The notes under the pieces are model-generated. The model made no database searches. It was not told the DNA's origin and saw only the letters and a list, made by a program, of their open reading frames with translations. A stretch of DNA of 64,000 nucleotides from Thermodesulfovibrionia bacterium (GTDB lineage Bacteria > Nitrospirota > Thermodesulfovibrionia > UBA6902). The DNA lies in contig JAUSMY010000010.1 of assembly GCA_030646035.1 (NCBI GenBank), positions 124,001 to 188,000 of the forward strand, read 5' to 3'. Position 1 is the stretch's first letter, and every line of letters starts with the position of its first letter. The translations under genes and the position numbers were made by a program. Shown one piece after another: positions 26,433 through 35,812 of the stretch.

Positions 26433-26448
26433 CTTTAAAGGATATTCC

Positions 26449-27408
26449 TTACACCTGTTTTCTTACGGCCTGTATCAAGGCATCGCATGTTGTCAGATCC
26501 TCATCAGGCATGTTCTGAAATCCTGATGCGAGCATTTCTCTCCCGATTCCGGAATTATTTAAGGTTTTCACGCTGCTGACTATATCAAAGCCGAATTTAT
26601 CGAGGTATCTTACATGGGCAGAGTATGGCTGTCTGTTTATCAGATATGGCCTTCCGCCTCTTATTAATTTCCATGTCAGGTCTGAATATGCCCAGTGTCC
26701 ATTCCATTCCCGCGCAAATCCGCAGCAACTGAAGTCAATAACATGGGACATATATCCGCCCGGCTTGACCCATCTGGCCAAGGCTTCATAGGTATGCTCA
26801 AGATCATCAATATGCCCTAGAGCAGACTGCGAAAAAATCATATCAACTGATTTTTCCTTAAGAATATCAGCATTATACCAAGGAACATAGTAAGCGATTT
26901 GTATATTATTGCCACTGTCACTTCCCATATTTGTTATGGCATTCCTTATGGCTACAAGCCGCTTTTTTTCAAGTGAAGCCTTGATCCTTTCAGCTGTTAA
27001 GATATTATGCGGGAATTCATATGAGGTCATAAGAGGCTTAAGCATTGGGAACTCAACTTCATCGGGAATCCTCTCCCTTTTATTAAATAGTTCAACAAGC
27101 TCATTGAATACTTTTACATTCCTCTCATTATCGGCATGTTTCACCACATCAAAAGCATAATATTTATCCGCTCCAGATAAAAGGGCTGCCAGTCCTATTC
27201 CGAGGGAATCCCCTGGGCCAAGTTCGGCAACGGTATGCAAGTCAATAGAAAGGCCGTTCTTGTATGCCATGACAAGGTGTCTTAGCCATACAGAATAACA
27301 GTATCTTGCCAACATCGCACCACCCCCGGTCCCTTTGGAGACTGGTTTATACATGCCGGGGATATGGGTAGCAACACCCTTGATTATGTGACTGATAACA
27401 AACATCAT
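26449..27408 (-). CDS. SAM-dependent methyltransferase-like protein, paralogue of 43.4-44.3 kb
   Basis: A 319-residue protein with motif I VAELGPGDSLGIGLAAL, second strand YYAFDVVKHADN, and VDMIFSQSALGHIDDLEHTYEALARWVKPGGYMSHVID. It shares long blocks with the protein at 43372-44316, including KGTGG, ARYCYSVWxRHLVMA and EWNGHWxYSD. It lies last in a run GT4 - methyltransferase - methyltransferase - this gene. ATG at 27408 or 27405 could be the start. A sugar-methylating role is inferred from context. Confidence 0.75.
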   Translation of the reverse strand: MMFVISHIIKGVATHIPGMYKPVSKGTGGGAMLARYCYSVWLRHLVMAYKNGLSIDLHTVAELGPGDSLGIGLAALLSGADKYYAFDVVKHADNERNVKVFNELVELFNKRERIPDEVEFPMLKPLMTSYEFPHNILTAERIKASLEKKRLVAIRNAITNMGSDSGNNIQIAYYVPWYNADILKEKSVDMIFSQSALGHIDDLEHTYEALARWVKPGGYMSHVIDFSCCGFAREWNGHWAYSDLTWKLIRGGRPYLINRQPYSAHVRYLDKFGFDIVSSVKTLNNSGIGREMLASGFQNMPDEDLTTCDALIQAVRKQV

Positions 27409-27444
27409 ACTGTCATTTCCATCTGGATGTGTAGTGTGAATATT

Positions 27445-28344
27445 TCATTTCTTTTTAAGGATGAAGACGACAACCCTTGTAAGTAATTCCTGCCTTGTAT
27501 ATCCTTTGCTCAATAAAACGGCCTCAAGGGCTGGAGTTAATAATTTTTCTCCTTCATAAATAAACTTCTCTTCAATAACTTCTACATACTTATTGAATAT
27601 TTCCCTGAATTCATTGAGTCGTAATTTATTCAAATATGCATTTACCGGATATTGATTTTCCAAAAGATGATCCCATAGAGGTACTTTTTTTGAAGGGGAC
27701 TTATCCGGCTCGCTCCACTCCATATGGTGACTGCCGGACACGCTGGGAAACAGGTGTATTCCTATCCATGCTGTTCCTGAATGCTTGAGCACGCGGCTTA
27801 TCTCCCTGACAACTCCATCAACATTATCCATATGCTGGAATACCCAGGCTGAATATATAAAATCAAAATGATTATCGGGAAAGGAAAGATCAGTTGCATT
27901 CATAATGCGGATATCTAACTCATTCAGTGGAATATTTTTCCCGTATCCTGAAAACAGTTCTGAAAAAAAACGCTTGTCAAATAAAAGATGCCTTGCCAGT
28001 GATTTAACAGCCCGTTCCATGCCATTTTTCCTTAATATACGAATGAACTTTGCAAGATCAATTTCATATGTTGGTATTTCCAGATCTATTCCAGTAACAT
28101 CCGCTCCATCAGCTTTAAAAAGAATCGTCTGTACAGCAGTTTGGCCGCATCCTATATCAAGTATTTTAGCTTGGCTGATTTCAATACCGGTGTGTTTCCT
28201 GTATATGTCCAGTAAATCGTTGTGAAATTTTATTTCTGATGCAGCATCTCCAAGAAGCCCAGCCCTGTAAGCGCGATAAATATCTAGAAATGACAGCATG
28301 CGGTGAAAAAACGGTATTCGCTGCCCGCTCATAACATTCTTCAT
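27445..28344 (-). CDS. class I SAM methyltransferase, second of a tandem pair
   Basis: About 299 residues from the ATG at 28344, which has a GGGAGG site ten bases upstream. A frame extension to 28434 adds 30 basic residues without a counterpart in the sister gene. Motif I is ILDIGCGQTAVQTILF, then DVTGIDLEIPTYE and FDFIYSAWVFQHMDNVDGVV. It is a tandem duplicate of 28464-29369. The central 55-60 residues (ERAVKSLARHLLFD through FDFIYSAW) are nearly identical, while the ends have diverged. Different acceptor specificity of the two copies is likely. Confidence 0.8.
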   Translation of the reverse strand: MKNVMSGQRIPFFHRMLSFLDIYRAYRAGLLGDAASEIKFHNDLLDIYRKHTGIEISQAKILDIGCGQTAVQTILFKADGADVTGIDLEIPTYEIDLAKFIRILRKNGMERAVKSLARHLLFDKRFFSELFSGYGKNIPLNELDIRIMNATDLSFPDNHFDFIYSAWVFQHMDNVDGVVREISRVLKHSGTAWIGIHLFPSVSGSHHMEWSEPDKSPSKKVPLWDHLLENQYPVNAYLNKLRLNEFREIFNKYVEVIEEKFIYEGEKLLTPALEAVLLSKGYTRQELLTRVVVFILKKK

Positions 28345-28463
28345 ATATCGTTTCCCTCCCGGCTTCCGGCGCTTCAGTTGATAGTGAAAACTAAACCTAT
28401 ATAACAATAGCCGCTTCCCTTTAAAGTAACGCACAACAGATGCGGCAGATTATCACTTAAACA

Positions 28464-29369
28464 TTACACATTATTTTTTTTGCATAAAAAGACAACAATC
28501 CTTGTGATTAAGTCTTCTCTCGTATAATCTTTATGTTGCAACATCTTTTCTAATTCTGCCGTTAATAGTGATTCTCCTTCATAAGTTCTTTTTTCGTTTA
28601 ATAACTTCATGTGCCTGGAGAAAAATTCTCTGTAGTCACCCAAACGATATCTATTCAGATATGTATTTACAGGATATTTGTTATCTAACAGATGATCCCA
28701 TGGCGACACTTTGTCTGAGAGAGATTTATCAGGTTCAGCCCAATCAAGATGATGCCCCCCTGATAAACTCGGGAAAAGATGTATCCCGATCCAGGCGATT
28801 CCAGATGGCTTTAAAACTCGGTTAATCTCCCTTATCGCACCTGGGACATCTTCAATATGTTCAAAGGTCCAGGCAGAATAAATAAAATCAAAATGATTAT
28901 CAGGAAAAGAAAGATCCGTTGCATTCATAATGCGAATATCTAACTCATTCAGCGGAATACTTTTCCCGTATCCGGAAAATAGTTCTGAAAAAAATCGCCT
29001 GTCAAATAAAAGATGCCTTGCCAGTGACTTAACAGCACGTTCTATACCATTAGCTCTTATAACACGCATAAAGGTCTTTATCCCCATCTTATATGTTGGA
29101 ACCTCCATATCTATGCCTGTAACATCAGCACCATCAGCTTTAAAAAGAATCGTTTGTACAGCAGTCTGCCCACACCCTAAATCAAGTATTCTTGCTTTAT
29201 TGATATCAATATTAACGTTAGCCCTGAAAATTTCCAGAAGCTGCTTATGAAAACTTATTTCCCCTTTTGCATCTCCAAAAAGACCTGTACGATAAGCATG
29301 AAAAATATACAACATTGATGATATTCGATCGAGAAAAGATATTTTTTGCCCACTCATTACAGTTTTCAC
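28464..29369 (-). CDS. class I SAM methyltransferase, first of a tandem pair
   Basis: A 301-residue protein starting with GTG behind AGGAGA. Motif I is ILDLGCGQTAVQTILF, followed by DVTGIDMEVPTYK and FDFIYSAWTFEHIEDVPGAI. It is the tandem paralogue of 27445-28344 and lies 47 bases after a GT4 gene. It is probably part of one transcript with that GT4 and the two methyltransferase genes downstream. Confidence 0.82.
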   Translation of the reverse strand: MKTVMSGQKISFLDRISSMLYIFHAYRTGLFGDAKGEISFHKQLLEIFRANVNIDINKARILDLGCGQTAVQTILFKADGADVTGIDMEVPTYKMGIKTFMRVIRANGIERAVKSLARHLLFDRRFFSELFSGYGKSIPLNELDIRIMNATDLSFPDNHFDFIYSAWTFEHIEDVPGAIREINRVLKPSGIAWIGIHLFPSLSGGHHLDWAEPDKSLSDKVSPWDHLLDNKYPVNTYLNRYRLGDYREFFSRHMKLLNEKRTYEGESLLTAELEKMLQHKDYTREDLITRIVVFLCKKNNV

Positions 29370-29416
29370 AGAATAATTTTCTCCTTGTATGGATATATTA
29401 ATTCCAGATTTATGAC

Positions 29417-30697
29417 CTATGAAGCATAACTAACAGCCTTCTTGCTTGCAAGTTGATAAATTTCCATAAGGTCAGCATAGTATTTTTCAGCACCCAGTTT
29501 TTCCTCCACTAATTTCTTTGCCATCTTTCCCCAATCTGCAGCTTTGTCAGGATTATCAATTACATATTCAATCTTTTCACTTAAGTCCTGAGCGTTGCCA
29601 GCCTCAAAAGTCAAACCCGTCTCATAGTCCCTTACAAGTTCCGGAATCCCCCCCATTCTTGCCCCTATGACAGGGACACTCATTGCAAAAGATTCTATTA
29701 CCGAAATAGGGTTGTTATCATGACATTCTGACGGCAATACAACTGCTGCACTATTCTGTATCTCACAGCACAGATCTTCATACTTTAAAAATCCAAGAAA
29801 CCTGACATTGCCGATATTCTCTTCCTTAACTTTAGCTTTCAATATTTCAGTGAATGGACCCTCTCCGCTCAATTTAATCTCAATAGTTTTATTTTTCTTA
29901 TAAAGAATCCCGGCGGCATCAAGCAAAGTCCATAATCCCTTTTCCGGGACATGTCTGCCGATATAAAGCACCGCCTTTGATTTCTCAATTTTGCCAGCAG
30001 CAAAATTGAACGCACTGAGTTTTTTTGTATCAATAAAATTCGGCAAATAAAAAAAGTTCTTCTTAAACCCCATTTCCTCCAGTTTGCTTTTTGCAAATTT
30101 GCTGGTACATATAAAGATGTCTACATTTTTGTAAATATCAAGAACTTTGTGATGGAGATACATTTCCACTGCTGTCAAAAGACTTTTTGCAAAAGAGTTT
30201 TTGACACATTTGTTCTTGACCGCCTTATAATATTTGCCTCCACTGCATTCTTCACATACTGTCCCATATATAGGGTGCCGCCTTAAAAGCGTATATGACC
30301 CGCAAACCATCTTATAATCATGCAAAGACATAACAACTGGAATTTTCTTCTTTTTTAAAACATGCAGTATTGAAGGCGAAAAAACATGGTAGATATTATG
30401 GAGATGGGCCACATCAACAGGATATTCCTCGATTAATCTTGTTAACCTTTTCTTTGCTTCAAGAGAATAAATAACCCGCCCGGCAATTTTAAGCTGGTCA
30501 ATGATGCTGTGTCTCGCACTAAAATCCACATATGGCATAAAATATTTATCCATTTCACAGGGTATGTTTTCAGGGTGCTGCGTTGAAAAGAAGACGGAAT
30601 GATGTCCATGTTCTTCCAATAATTTTGCTGTGTTGAAATAGACAGACTCAGACCCGCCTCTGAAGTAATGGAAGTTGTTAATGTGAAGAATATTCAT
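29417..30697 (-). CDS. GT4 family glycosyltransferase, paralogue of 44.6-45.9 kb
   Basis: A 426-residue GT-B enzyme. The N-terminal INNFHYFRGGSESVYFNTAKLLEEHGH is the acceptor loop, and a Cys-bearing insertion VCEECSGGKYYKAVKNKCVK lies near residues 150-170. The C-terminal YIGRHVPEKGLWTLLDA and ECHDNNPISVIESFAMSVPVIGA bind the nucleotide sugar. It is strikingly similar to the GT4 at 44578-45858, which also precedes a methyltransferase of the same family. Its start overlaps the GT2 stop by four bases. Confidence 0.87.
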   Translation of the reverse strand: MNILHINNFHYFRGGSESVYFNTAKLLEEHGHHSVFFSTQHPENIPCEMDKYFMPYVDFSARHSIIDQLKIAGRVIYSLEAKKRLTRLIEEYPVDVAHLHNIYHVFSPSILHVLKKKKIPVVMSLHDYKMVCGSYTLLRRHPIYGTVCEECSGGKYYKAVKNKCVKNSFAKSLLTAVEMYLHHKVLDIYKNVDIFICTSKFAKSKLEEMGFKKNFFYLPNFIDTKKLSAFNFAAGKIEKSKAVLYIGRHVPEKGLWTLLDAAGILYKKNKTIEIKLSGEGPFTEILKAKVKEENIGNVRFLGFLKYEDLCCEIQNSAAVVLPSECHDNNPISVIESFAMSVPVIGARMGGIPELVRDYETGLTFEAGNAQDLSEKIEYVIDNPDKAADWGKMAKKLVEEKLGAEKYYADLMEIYQLASKKAVSYAS

Positions 30698-31629
30698 GCT
30701 TTCCCTGGCAAAATAAAATCGCTACTCTCACCTCTAATAATTTTCCTAACTCCCCTTGTGTAGCCAATAAGGCCATCGAGATTGAATCTGACAACTGCAA
30801 GGTAAAATCCGAAGACCGCGTATCCTAAGTGAAGCCACATGTAGCAGATAAAATTATAAATATTTTTATGTAACTTCATCTTATAAAAATAATGTTTCGC
30901 CAATATCACATTCTCTATCAACTTTTTATCATCAGCTCTTCCAGCATTAGAGCACACATGCTCCAGCCTTGCTTTCGGGGTCATCGCAAGCCTGTATTTT
31001 CTCGACACCCTGAATGAAAAGTCAAAATCTTCAGACAACCCGTATCCAATGAAATTTTCATCAAATAAAAATTCCTGAAAAACCTCTTTCTTATAACTCA
31101 TTACACAACCCGGCAATGTGGACACTTCTAAATATTCCATATCATTATATCGGGGATTTGAATAGATAAACATCCGTTTGTCGGTAAAATTGCCGCGCAT
31201 AAAATATTTATACAAGATAGTGCCGATAAAACCCTGATGAAGATTCGTTATTGTACCGCCTACTCCGTAAAGAGAGGGATCTTTTCTGTATGTCTCCAGT
31301 ATATGAAAAATAAAATCCTCTTCCAAAAGCACATCATCATCCAGAAAAAGCAGGATATCGCTTTTATTCCTTTTCAATGCTACATTTCTTGCCTGGGCCA
31401 ATCCGGTTATTTCAGTGGCATGAATATATTTAAGACTGATTCCGCTTTTCGTTGATTCATCCAAGTTATTGAATAGAGATAATACTGCATTATTAACATC
31501 TGGTGAAATGTTCTGGTCAACTATTATTATTTCAGATGGTAAATAAGCCTGTATTAAGATACTCTTTAGGGTGTTTAACAGGTCTTCACATCTGTTTTTT
31601 GTTGGAATAGCCACAGAGATTGTCATCAT
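30694..31629 (-). CDS. GT2 family glycosyltransferase
   Basis: A 311-residue GT-A enzyme with ISVAIPTKNRCEDLLNTLKSI, IIIVDQNISPD and the DxD-type FLDDDVLLEEDF. The catalytic-base region YGLSEDFDFSFRVSRK is typical of rhamnosyl/galactofuranosyl-like GT2 proteins. A C-terminal hydrophobic stretch may associate with the membrane. It is coupled to the following GT4 by a four-base overlap and starts three bases after the sulfatase-fold gene, so these are one operon. Confidence 0.85.
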   Translation of the reverse strand: MMTISVAIPTKNRCEDLLNTLKSILIQAYLPSEIIIVDQNISPDVNNAVLSLFNNLDESTKSGISLKYIHATEITGLAQARNVALKRNKSDILLFLDDDVLLEEDFIFHILETYRKDPSLYGVGGTITNLHQGFIGTILYKYFMRGNFTDKRMFIYSNPRYNDMEYLEVSTLPGCVMSYKKEVFQEFLFDENFIGYGLSEDFDFSFRVSRKYRLAMTPKARLEHVCSNAGRADDKKLIENVILAKHYFYKMKLHKNIYNFICYMWLHLGYAVFGFYLAVVRFNLDGLIGYTRGVRKIIRGESSDFILPGKA

Positions 31630-31632
31630 TTT

Positions 31633-33012
31633 TTATAGGGAGCTCTTTATTTCTTTTATTACCTTCAATGATTCGGCGGATGTCGAGTAGGGCTTATCTT
31701 CCTCTGGGTCAATGTTTAAATTATAACACAGGGTTTTATTGCCATTCTCAATAATTTTTTCCCCATTATTGAAAACATAAGCTGTAAGGGTGGTATCTTC
31801 CAAGCCTATGTCTGACATAGAAAACGACGGGCTTCGCTCTTTGCAGCTTTGAATATCATGAGTAACATCCGGCAGTTGAGATATCACCCATTGACGTTTA
31901 TCGGAAGAATTCAAATCAAAAGAACTCTCCGGACATGGCTGCCAGTGATTTAATTTGTTCAGAAATGTAGTGTAAAGATCCTGGAGCATTACCAAGCTGT
32001 TTATATGCTTATCATGATTTTCTGCCTTTCCGCTCCACTTTATATATAGGGGAATCCGCGTCAGTGGCTCATAAACTGAAAAATGATGCTGAACATGGCC
32101 TTTCTCACCGAAATGCTCGCCGTGATCGCTCGTGATAATTAATGTGCAGTCATCATACAGACTGCTCCTTTTCAGAAAATCAATAAAATCGGCAATGACC
32201 AGATCAAGATACAGTATCTCTTCCTCATACTTCAGTTTAATGTACTCAATCAGTTCACTGCTGAACGGCCCTGTTGCATAATGATCTAACGGTATCCTTT
32301 CATTGTAATAGCGCTCATGTGCTGTATTGCGCTTAACAAAGGTATTCCGTGTTACACGGGGCGGATTATAACGGTTGTGAGCCTGCATGAGATTTATAAA
32401 ACAGAAAACCTGCTGGCTGCTGTTTTCAGATAAAAACCGCTTCGTGGATTTCATCGCCTTATTCGTTGATAAAGTGGCATCTATCAGGATATCCCGGTAT
32501 CTTTTGTGAATCCTCTCCCTCATCCCCTTTATAACATCCATTCTATTGTCGCCTGCCGCAATTGATTGCAGCAGTCTCATTATCTTTTCAAGCCTGTCTT
32601 TTCCCTCCACCTTCAAAGATATCTCATCGCCGCCGGGATCCGGAAGCCATAACTGCAGGAATGTGTCAAACCCCTTGCCAAATCCAAACTGTTTTGCAAT
32701 CAGGGCGTTTGCGATGCAGGCAAAGGTCCTGTAACCCGAATCCTGAAATAATTCCGCCAATGTTTTGAATATAGGATCCAGATTAAAAGAGGTCTTCGTT
32801 TCCATGACCTGTGACGGATACAGTCCGGTAAACAGAGATAAATGCGAGGGGGTAGTCCAGGGAGCCGGGGCATATGCCCTGTTGTAAACAATAAAATCAT
32901 TATCAATAACCCGTGCCAGATTCGGCAGGGTATTTCGTGAGTTGCCGTAATGCGGCAGGCTCTTCGCCCTCAGTGTATCACAAAGGATGATTATGACTTT
33001 TTCTTTGCTCAT
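31633..33012 (-). CDS. alkaline-phosphatase/sulfatase superfamily protein with Thr at the nucleophile position
   Basis: A 459-residue protein. The metal-binding ILCDTLRAKSLPHYGN has Asp12, and TSDHGEHFGEKGHVQHH supplies further metal ligands. The sulfatase signature CxPSR is replaced by Thr53-Thr-Pro-Ser-His (PWTTPSHLSLFTGL). Formylglycine needs Cys or Ser, so a classical sulfatase reaction is unlikely. Thr is the nucleophile in phosphotransferase members of the superfamily, for example phosphoethanolamine and phosphoglycerol transferases. No signal peptide or membrane helix is obvious. It sits three bases from the GT2 and formyltransferase-like genes. Confidence 0.82.
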   Translation of the reverse strand: MSKEKVIIILCDTLRAKSLPHYGNSRNTLPNLARVIDNDFIVYNRAYAPAPWTTPSHLSLFTGLYPSQVMETKTSFNLDPIFKTLAELFQDSGYRTFACIANALIAKQFGFGKGFDTFLQLWLPDPGGDEISLKVEGKDRLEKIMRLLQSIAAGDNRMDVIKGMRERIHKRYRDILIDATLSTNKAMKSTKRFLSENSSQQVFCFINLMQAHNRYNPPRVTRNTFVKRNTAHERYYNERIPLDHYATGPFSSELIEYIKLKYEEEILYLDLVIADFIDFLKRSSLYDDCTLIITSDHGEHFGEKGHVQHHFSVYEPLTRIPLYIKWSGKAENHDKHINSLVMLQDLYTTFLNKLNHWQPCPESSFDLNSSDKRQWVISQLPDVTHDIQSCKERSPSFSMSDIGLEDTTLTAYVFNNGEKIIENGNKTLCYNLNIDPEEDKPYSTSAESLKVIKEIKSSL

Positions 33013-33014
33013 GA

Positions 33015-34733
33015 TTAATTGCCCTTAAGTTTACTGAAAATATCTTTTATTTTATATACCATCATGGACAGATTCTTCACGATGAATACTTTTCTCTTTG
33101 CATCTATGAGAGTCATATCTCCAACTGCTGAGATAGTATGCAGGCCGTCAGGATACGGAGTATTCTTAAAAGGTTCTACCGCAACCGCTGTTTCTTCTCT
33201 GAATTCTGAAGCCGTAAGGCGCAGTATCCGGTTAAAACAGATCTGCCCACCGTATGTATGGGAGCAATCCTGAACAGGACGGTACAGATATCCGTTGTAA
33301 AAAAAAGGGGTACCTGCAGGCCGTGACGAACGGATATCCATCTTTACCGGATTGTTGGCATGAGGCTGCCATGGGCCGAAGAGATCATCTGCATGCCAGA
33401 TCTTAAGTTTATAATTGAAACCGTCATTCTGGTCTGTGGCAAAAAGCCACCAGAGTCCGTCATATTGAAATACCGTGCTGTCCAGACCTGAGAAGTTACG
33501 AATAAGAGTAGCTGCCTTCTTCCAACGGAATGGAAATTCTTCAAAGGCATAGAGAGCTACCTCTCCGGCTGCCCCCGTTTCAGGGATGCAGTAAATTCCA
33601 CCCTTATACTCAATCAGGTAAGGGTATGACATATGAAAAGGTTCATTAATTACAGTATTGGCAGAAGAAAAATCCAGGCCGTTAAAGCTTGCTGATGAAA
33701 TATGTCCCTTTGTCGAACGGTAATCAAGCTCTTCAAAAAGTATATGGATCTGTCCGGCATATTTTATACCAAAGGGGTCGGCAACGAAATTTCTGTCAGA
33801 AGACACAGGAAGCCATTTGATCTCAGGTGTAAAGTCAGGAGTTAAAAAATCATGGATAGGACTGTCTACTATCCCAATATTCCATTGATCGCAAAAAAGA
33901 TACCTGAACATTTTTTTAAAAAAGTTGCCTGCTATCCTAATGAAAAATAATCCCATCTGAAGGTTGCCCGGATTATTTTGAACAGAAGCGAATGTGCCTG
34001 AAGGAGGCGCATCAAAGTAACCTGCGGTGCCATTTTGAATATCAATGCATACCTGAGCAGGCCATCCTGATGTCTGAAACAGCACCTCATCAAGATTGTT
34101 GACATATGACGTTGTCAACGTCCTGAAAAACCCTTTCCTAAGGATTATCCCGGCATCAAACCTGCCGGTGAGGCGCTGCAGTACCGCACCTGTCACATTA
34201 TCACCGTGATAAATCTCCCAAAAAGCAGGTGGGCATCCCCGATACTTCTCCTCATCACCATGGTGAAAAGACCATATCCCATACCGCGGCGCCTCCAGTA
34301 TCTCCCCGCATACAAAATCAAATCCAAAGCGCAGGATGAAATCCAGATCGTATTGCCGTATTTCCGAGATATCGGAGCTTTTGAAAGACTGAGGCTGTTT
34401 TCCGTTGCTGAGTGTCATGCAGCGGATTGAAGGGACTTGCGAGAGAGCAGAAGACATGTCCACGCACCGATAGGCGCGTGACCTGAACATCACCAGAAAC
34501 CGCCAATAAAGACTCCATAATATCTTAAACTTCCTGAGATTCCCATATGCCTTTGACGTATTATCGTCAATAATAAGAAGGGCAATCTCCACATTCGGCA
34601 AAGACAGAAGCTTTTGAAGGCAGTCGGCTTCCCATGCTGTAAAAGAGGTACCTCTACACATGACAGCAAAACGTATGGAACGTATTTTCCTGTCAGAAAT
34701 GTCTAACCCATTTTTAGCAATCCCGCTGTTCAT
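33015..34733 (-). CDS. formyltransferase-like domain fused to a GINT1-like (glycosyl hydrolase/propeller) domain
   Basis: A 572-residue protein. The N-terminal half resembles methionyl-tRNA/nucleotide-sugar formyltransferases, with FGFDFVCGEIL, WSFHHGDEEKYRGCPPAFWEIYHGD and GAVLQRLTGRFDAGIIL. The C-terminal half, from about residue 300, has repeated beta-propeller-like motifs (FVADPFGIKYAGQIHILFEE, MSYPYLIEYKGGIYCIPET, STVFQYDGLWWLFATD). It looks like the N-terminal domain of glucosamine inositolphosphorylceramide transferase relatives. It could N-formylate an amino sugar and bind or transfer a glycan. This is inference. It overlaps the downstream... upstream GT4 stop by four bases. Confidence 0.75.
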   Translation of the reverse strand: MNSGIAKNGLDISDRKIRSIRFAVMCRGTSFTAWEADCLQKLLSLPNVEIALLIIDDNTSKAYGNLRKFKILWSLYWRFLVMFRSRAYRCVDMSSALSQVPSIRCMTLSNGKQPQSFKSSDISEIRQYDLDFILRFGFDFVCGEILEAPRYGIWSFHHGDEEKYRGCPPAFWEIYHGDNVTGAVLQRLTGRFDAGIILRKGFFRTLTTSYVNNLDEVLFQTSGWPAQVCIDIQNGTAGYFDAPPSGTFASVQNNPGNLQMGLFFIRIAGNFFKKMFRYLFCDQWNIGIVDSPIHDFLTPDFTPEIKWLPVSSDRNFVADPFGIKYAGQIHILFEELDYRSTKGHISSASFNGLDFSSANTVINEPFHMSYPYLIEYKGGIYCIPETGAAGEVALYAFEEFPFRWKKAATLIRNFSGLDSTVFQYDGLWWLFATDQNDGFNYKLKIWHADDLFGPWQPHANNPVKMDIRSSRPAGTPFFYNGYLYRPVQDCSHTYGGQICFNRILRLTASEFREETAVAVEPFKNTPYPDGLHTISAVGDMTLIDAKRKVFIVKNLSMMVYKIKDIFSKLKGN

Positions 34734-35809
34734 TTAATGAAATTTCCACCGTCGATCACTTTCTGAAAAAGCTCTGCATACTGCTTGCAAATAATATCCC
34801 ATGAATACTGTTCCGCCTTTTTTCTCGCATTGCTTCCCATCATGCTCCGCAGTTCTTTGTTTCCCATCAGATAATTAATTGCATTTACAATGGCATCGAC
34901 AGAGCCTGTTTCTATGATGAAACCGTCCTTCGCGTGCTCCATATATTCAAGAAAACCAGTGTTCGTAGCAATAACTGCTTTCCCGCTTGCCATAGCTTCC
35001 AGCCCTACCAGAGGCGCATATTCAACCAGCGAAGGGAATATACAAATAGTCGCCTGCTTTACCATATCCTCAGGTTTTTCCACATAACCAAGATTTTTTA
35101 CATTGTCTCCCTGTATGAGCCCTTCCATAGGGCCTTTCCCTGTAAACCAGAATTCATACATCGGAAGTTGTTTCGCAGCCTCCAGCAAATATCGAATCCC
35201 TTTAAGTTCCACATATCTGCCCATAAATAAGATTATATTGGATCTCTCATTGCTGTTATCCACAGAAAAACGCTCCAGATCTACCGCTATCGGAATATAT
35301 TGAGTCCTGACACCAAAATCACGCTTTATCACTTCCCCGAATTTCCGGCTTACCGTAGTTATTGCTGAAGCCTTATTAAATGCAGCTCTTGTTTTATATT
35401 TATCCCATTGGACTGAAAGAAGGTTCCTTTTCTCAACATAGAATCTCATACCCATATCTGTCAATACTTTCTTCCCGGGATAGTTCCGAAGGATATATCC
35501 CCACGGCATGACCAAGTGAATGCTTATCAAATCGAAATTGTACCTGGAAAATATTTCATCTATATACTTTTTGCCTAACGTAGAATAATATAACGCCAGG
35601 GGGCGATGATGAGGCACATAATGGATCATCATGCCATGCTTGTTCTCGTCAAGACGCCTCTCTCCTGTAGTCAGCACATGCACCTCAAATCTGCTGAGCA
35701 ATCCCGTAGCCACCTTCCATGCCACAAGTTCCGCTCCTCCGACATGAACCGGTTCCATAGCGCTGACAGAAGCCGGAATGGATGTCGAGACTATCAGAAT
35801 CCTTTTCAT
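34730..35809 (-). CDS. GT4 family glycosyltransferase
   Basis: A 359-residue GT-B enzyme with MEPVHVGGAELVAWKVATGL as acceptor loop, ILFMGRYVELKGIRYLLEAA and PSLVEYAPLVGLEAMASGKAVIA in the donor domain. A GGAG site precedes the ATG. The gene starts three bases after the asparagine-synthase-type gene and overlaps the formyltransferase-like gene by four bases. This places all three in one transcript. Sugar specificity is unknown. Confidence 0.87.
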   Translation of the reverse strand: MKRILIVSTSIPASVSAMEPVHVGGAELVAWKVATGLLSRFEVHVLTTGERRLDENKHGMMIHYVPHHRPLALYYSTLGKKYIDEIFSRYNFDLISIHLVMPWGYILRNYPGKKVLTDMGMRFYVEKRNLLSVQWDKYKTRAAFNKASAITTVSRKFGEVIKRDFGVRTQYIPIAVDLERFSVDNSNERSNIILFMGRYVELKGIRYLLEAAKQLPMYEFWFTGKGPMEGLIQGDNVKNLGYVEKPEDMVKQATICIFPSLVEYAPLVGLEAMASGKAVIATNTGFLEYMEHAKDGFIIETGSVDAIVNAINYLMGNKELRSMMGSNARKKAEQYSWDIICKQYAELFQKVIDGGNFIK

Positions 35810-35812
35810 CTT

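Noticed and set aside
31633-33012. Labelling the gene as an active sulfatase
   Set aside because: The CxPSR nucleophile is Thr and the Arg is His, so the formylglycine chemistry is not supported.
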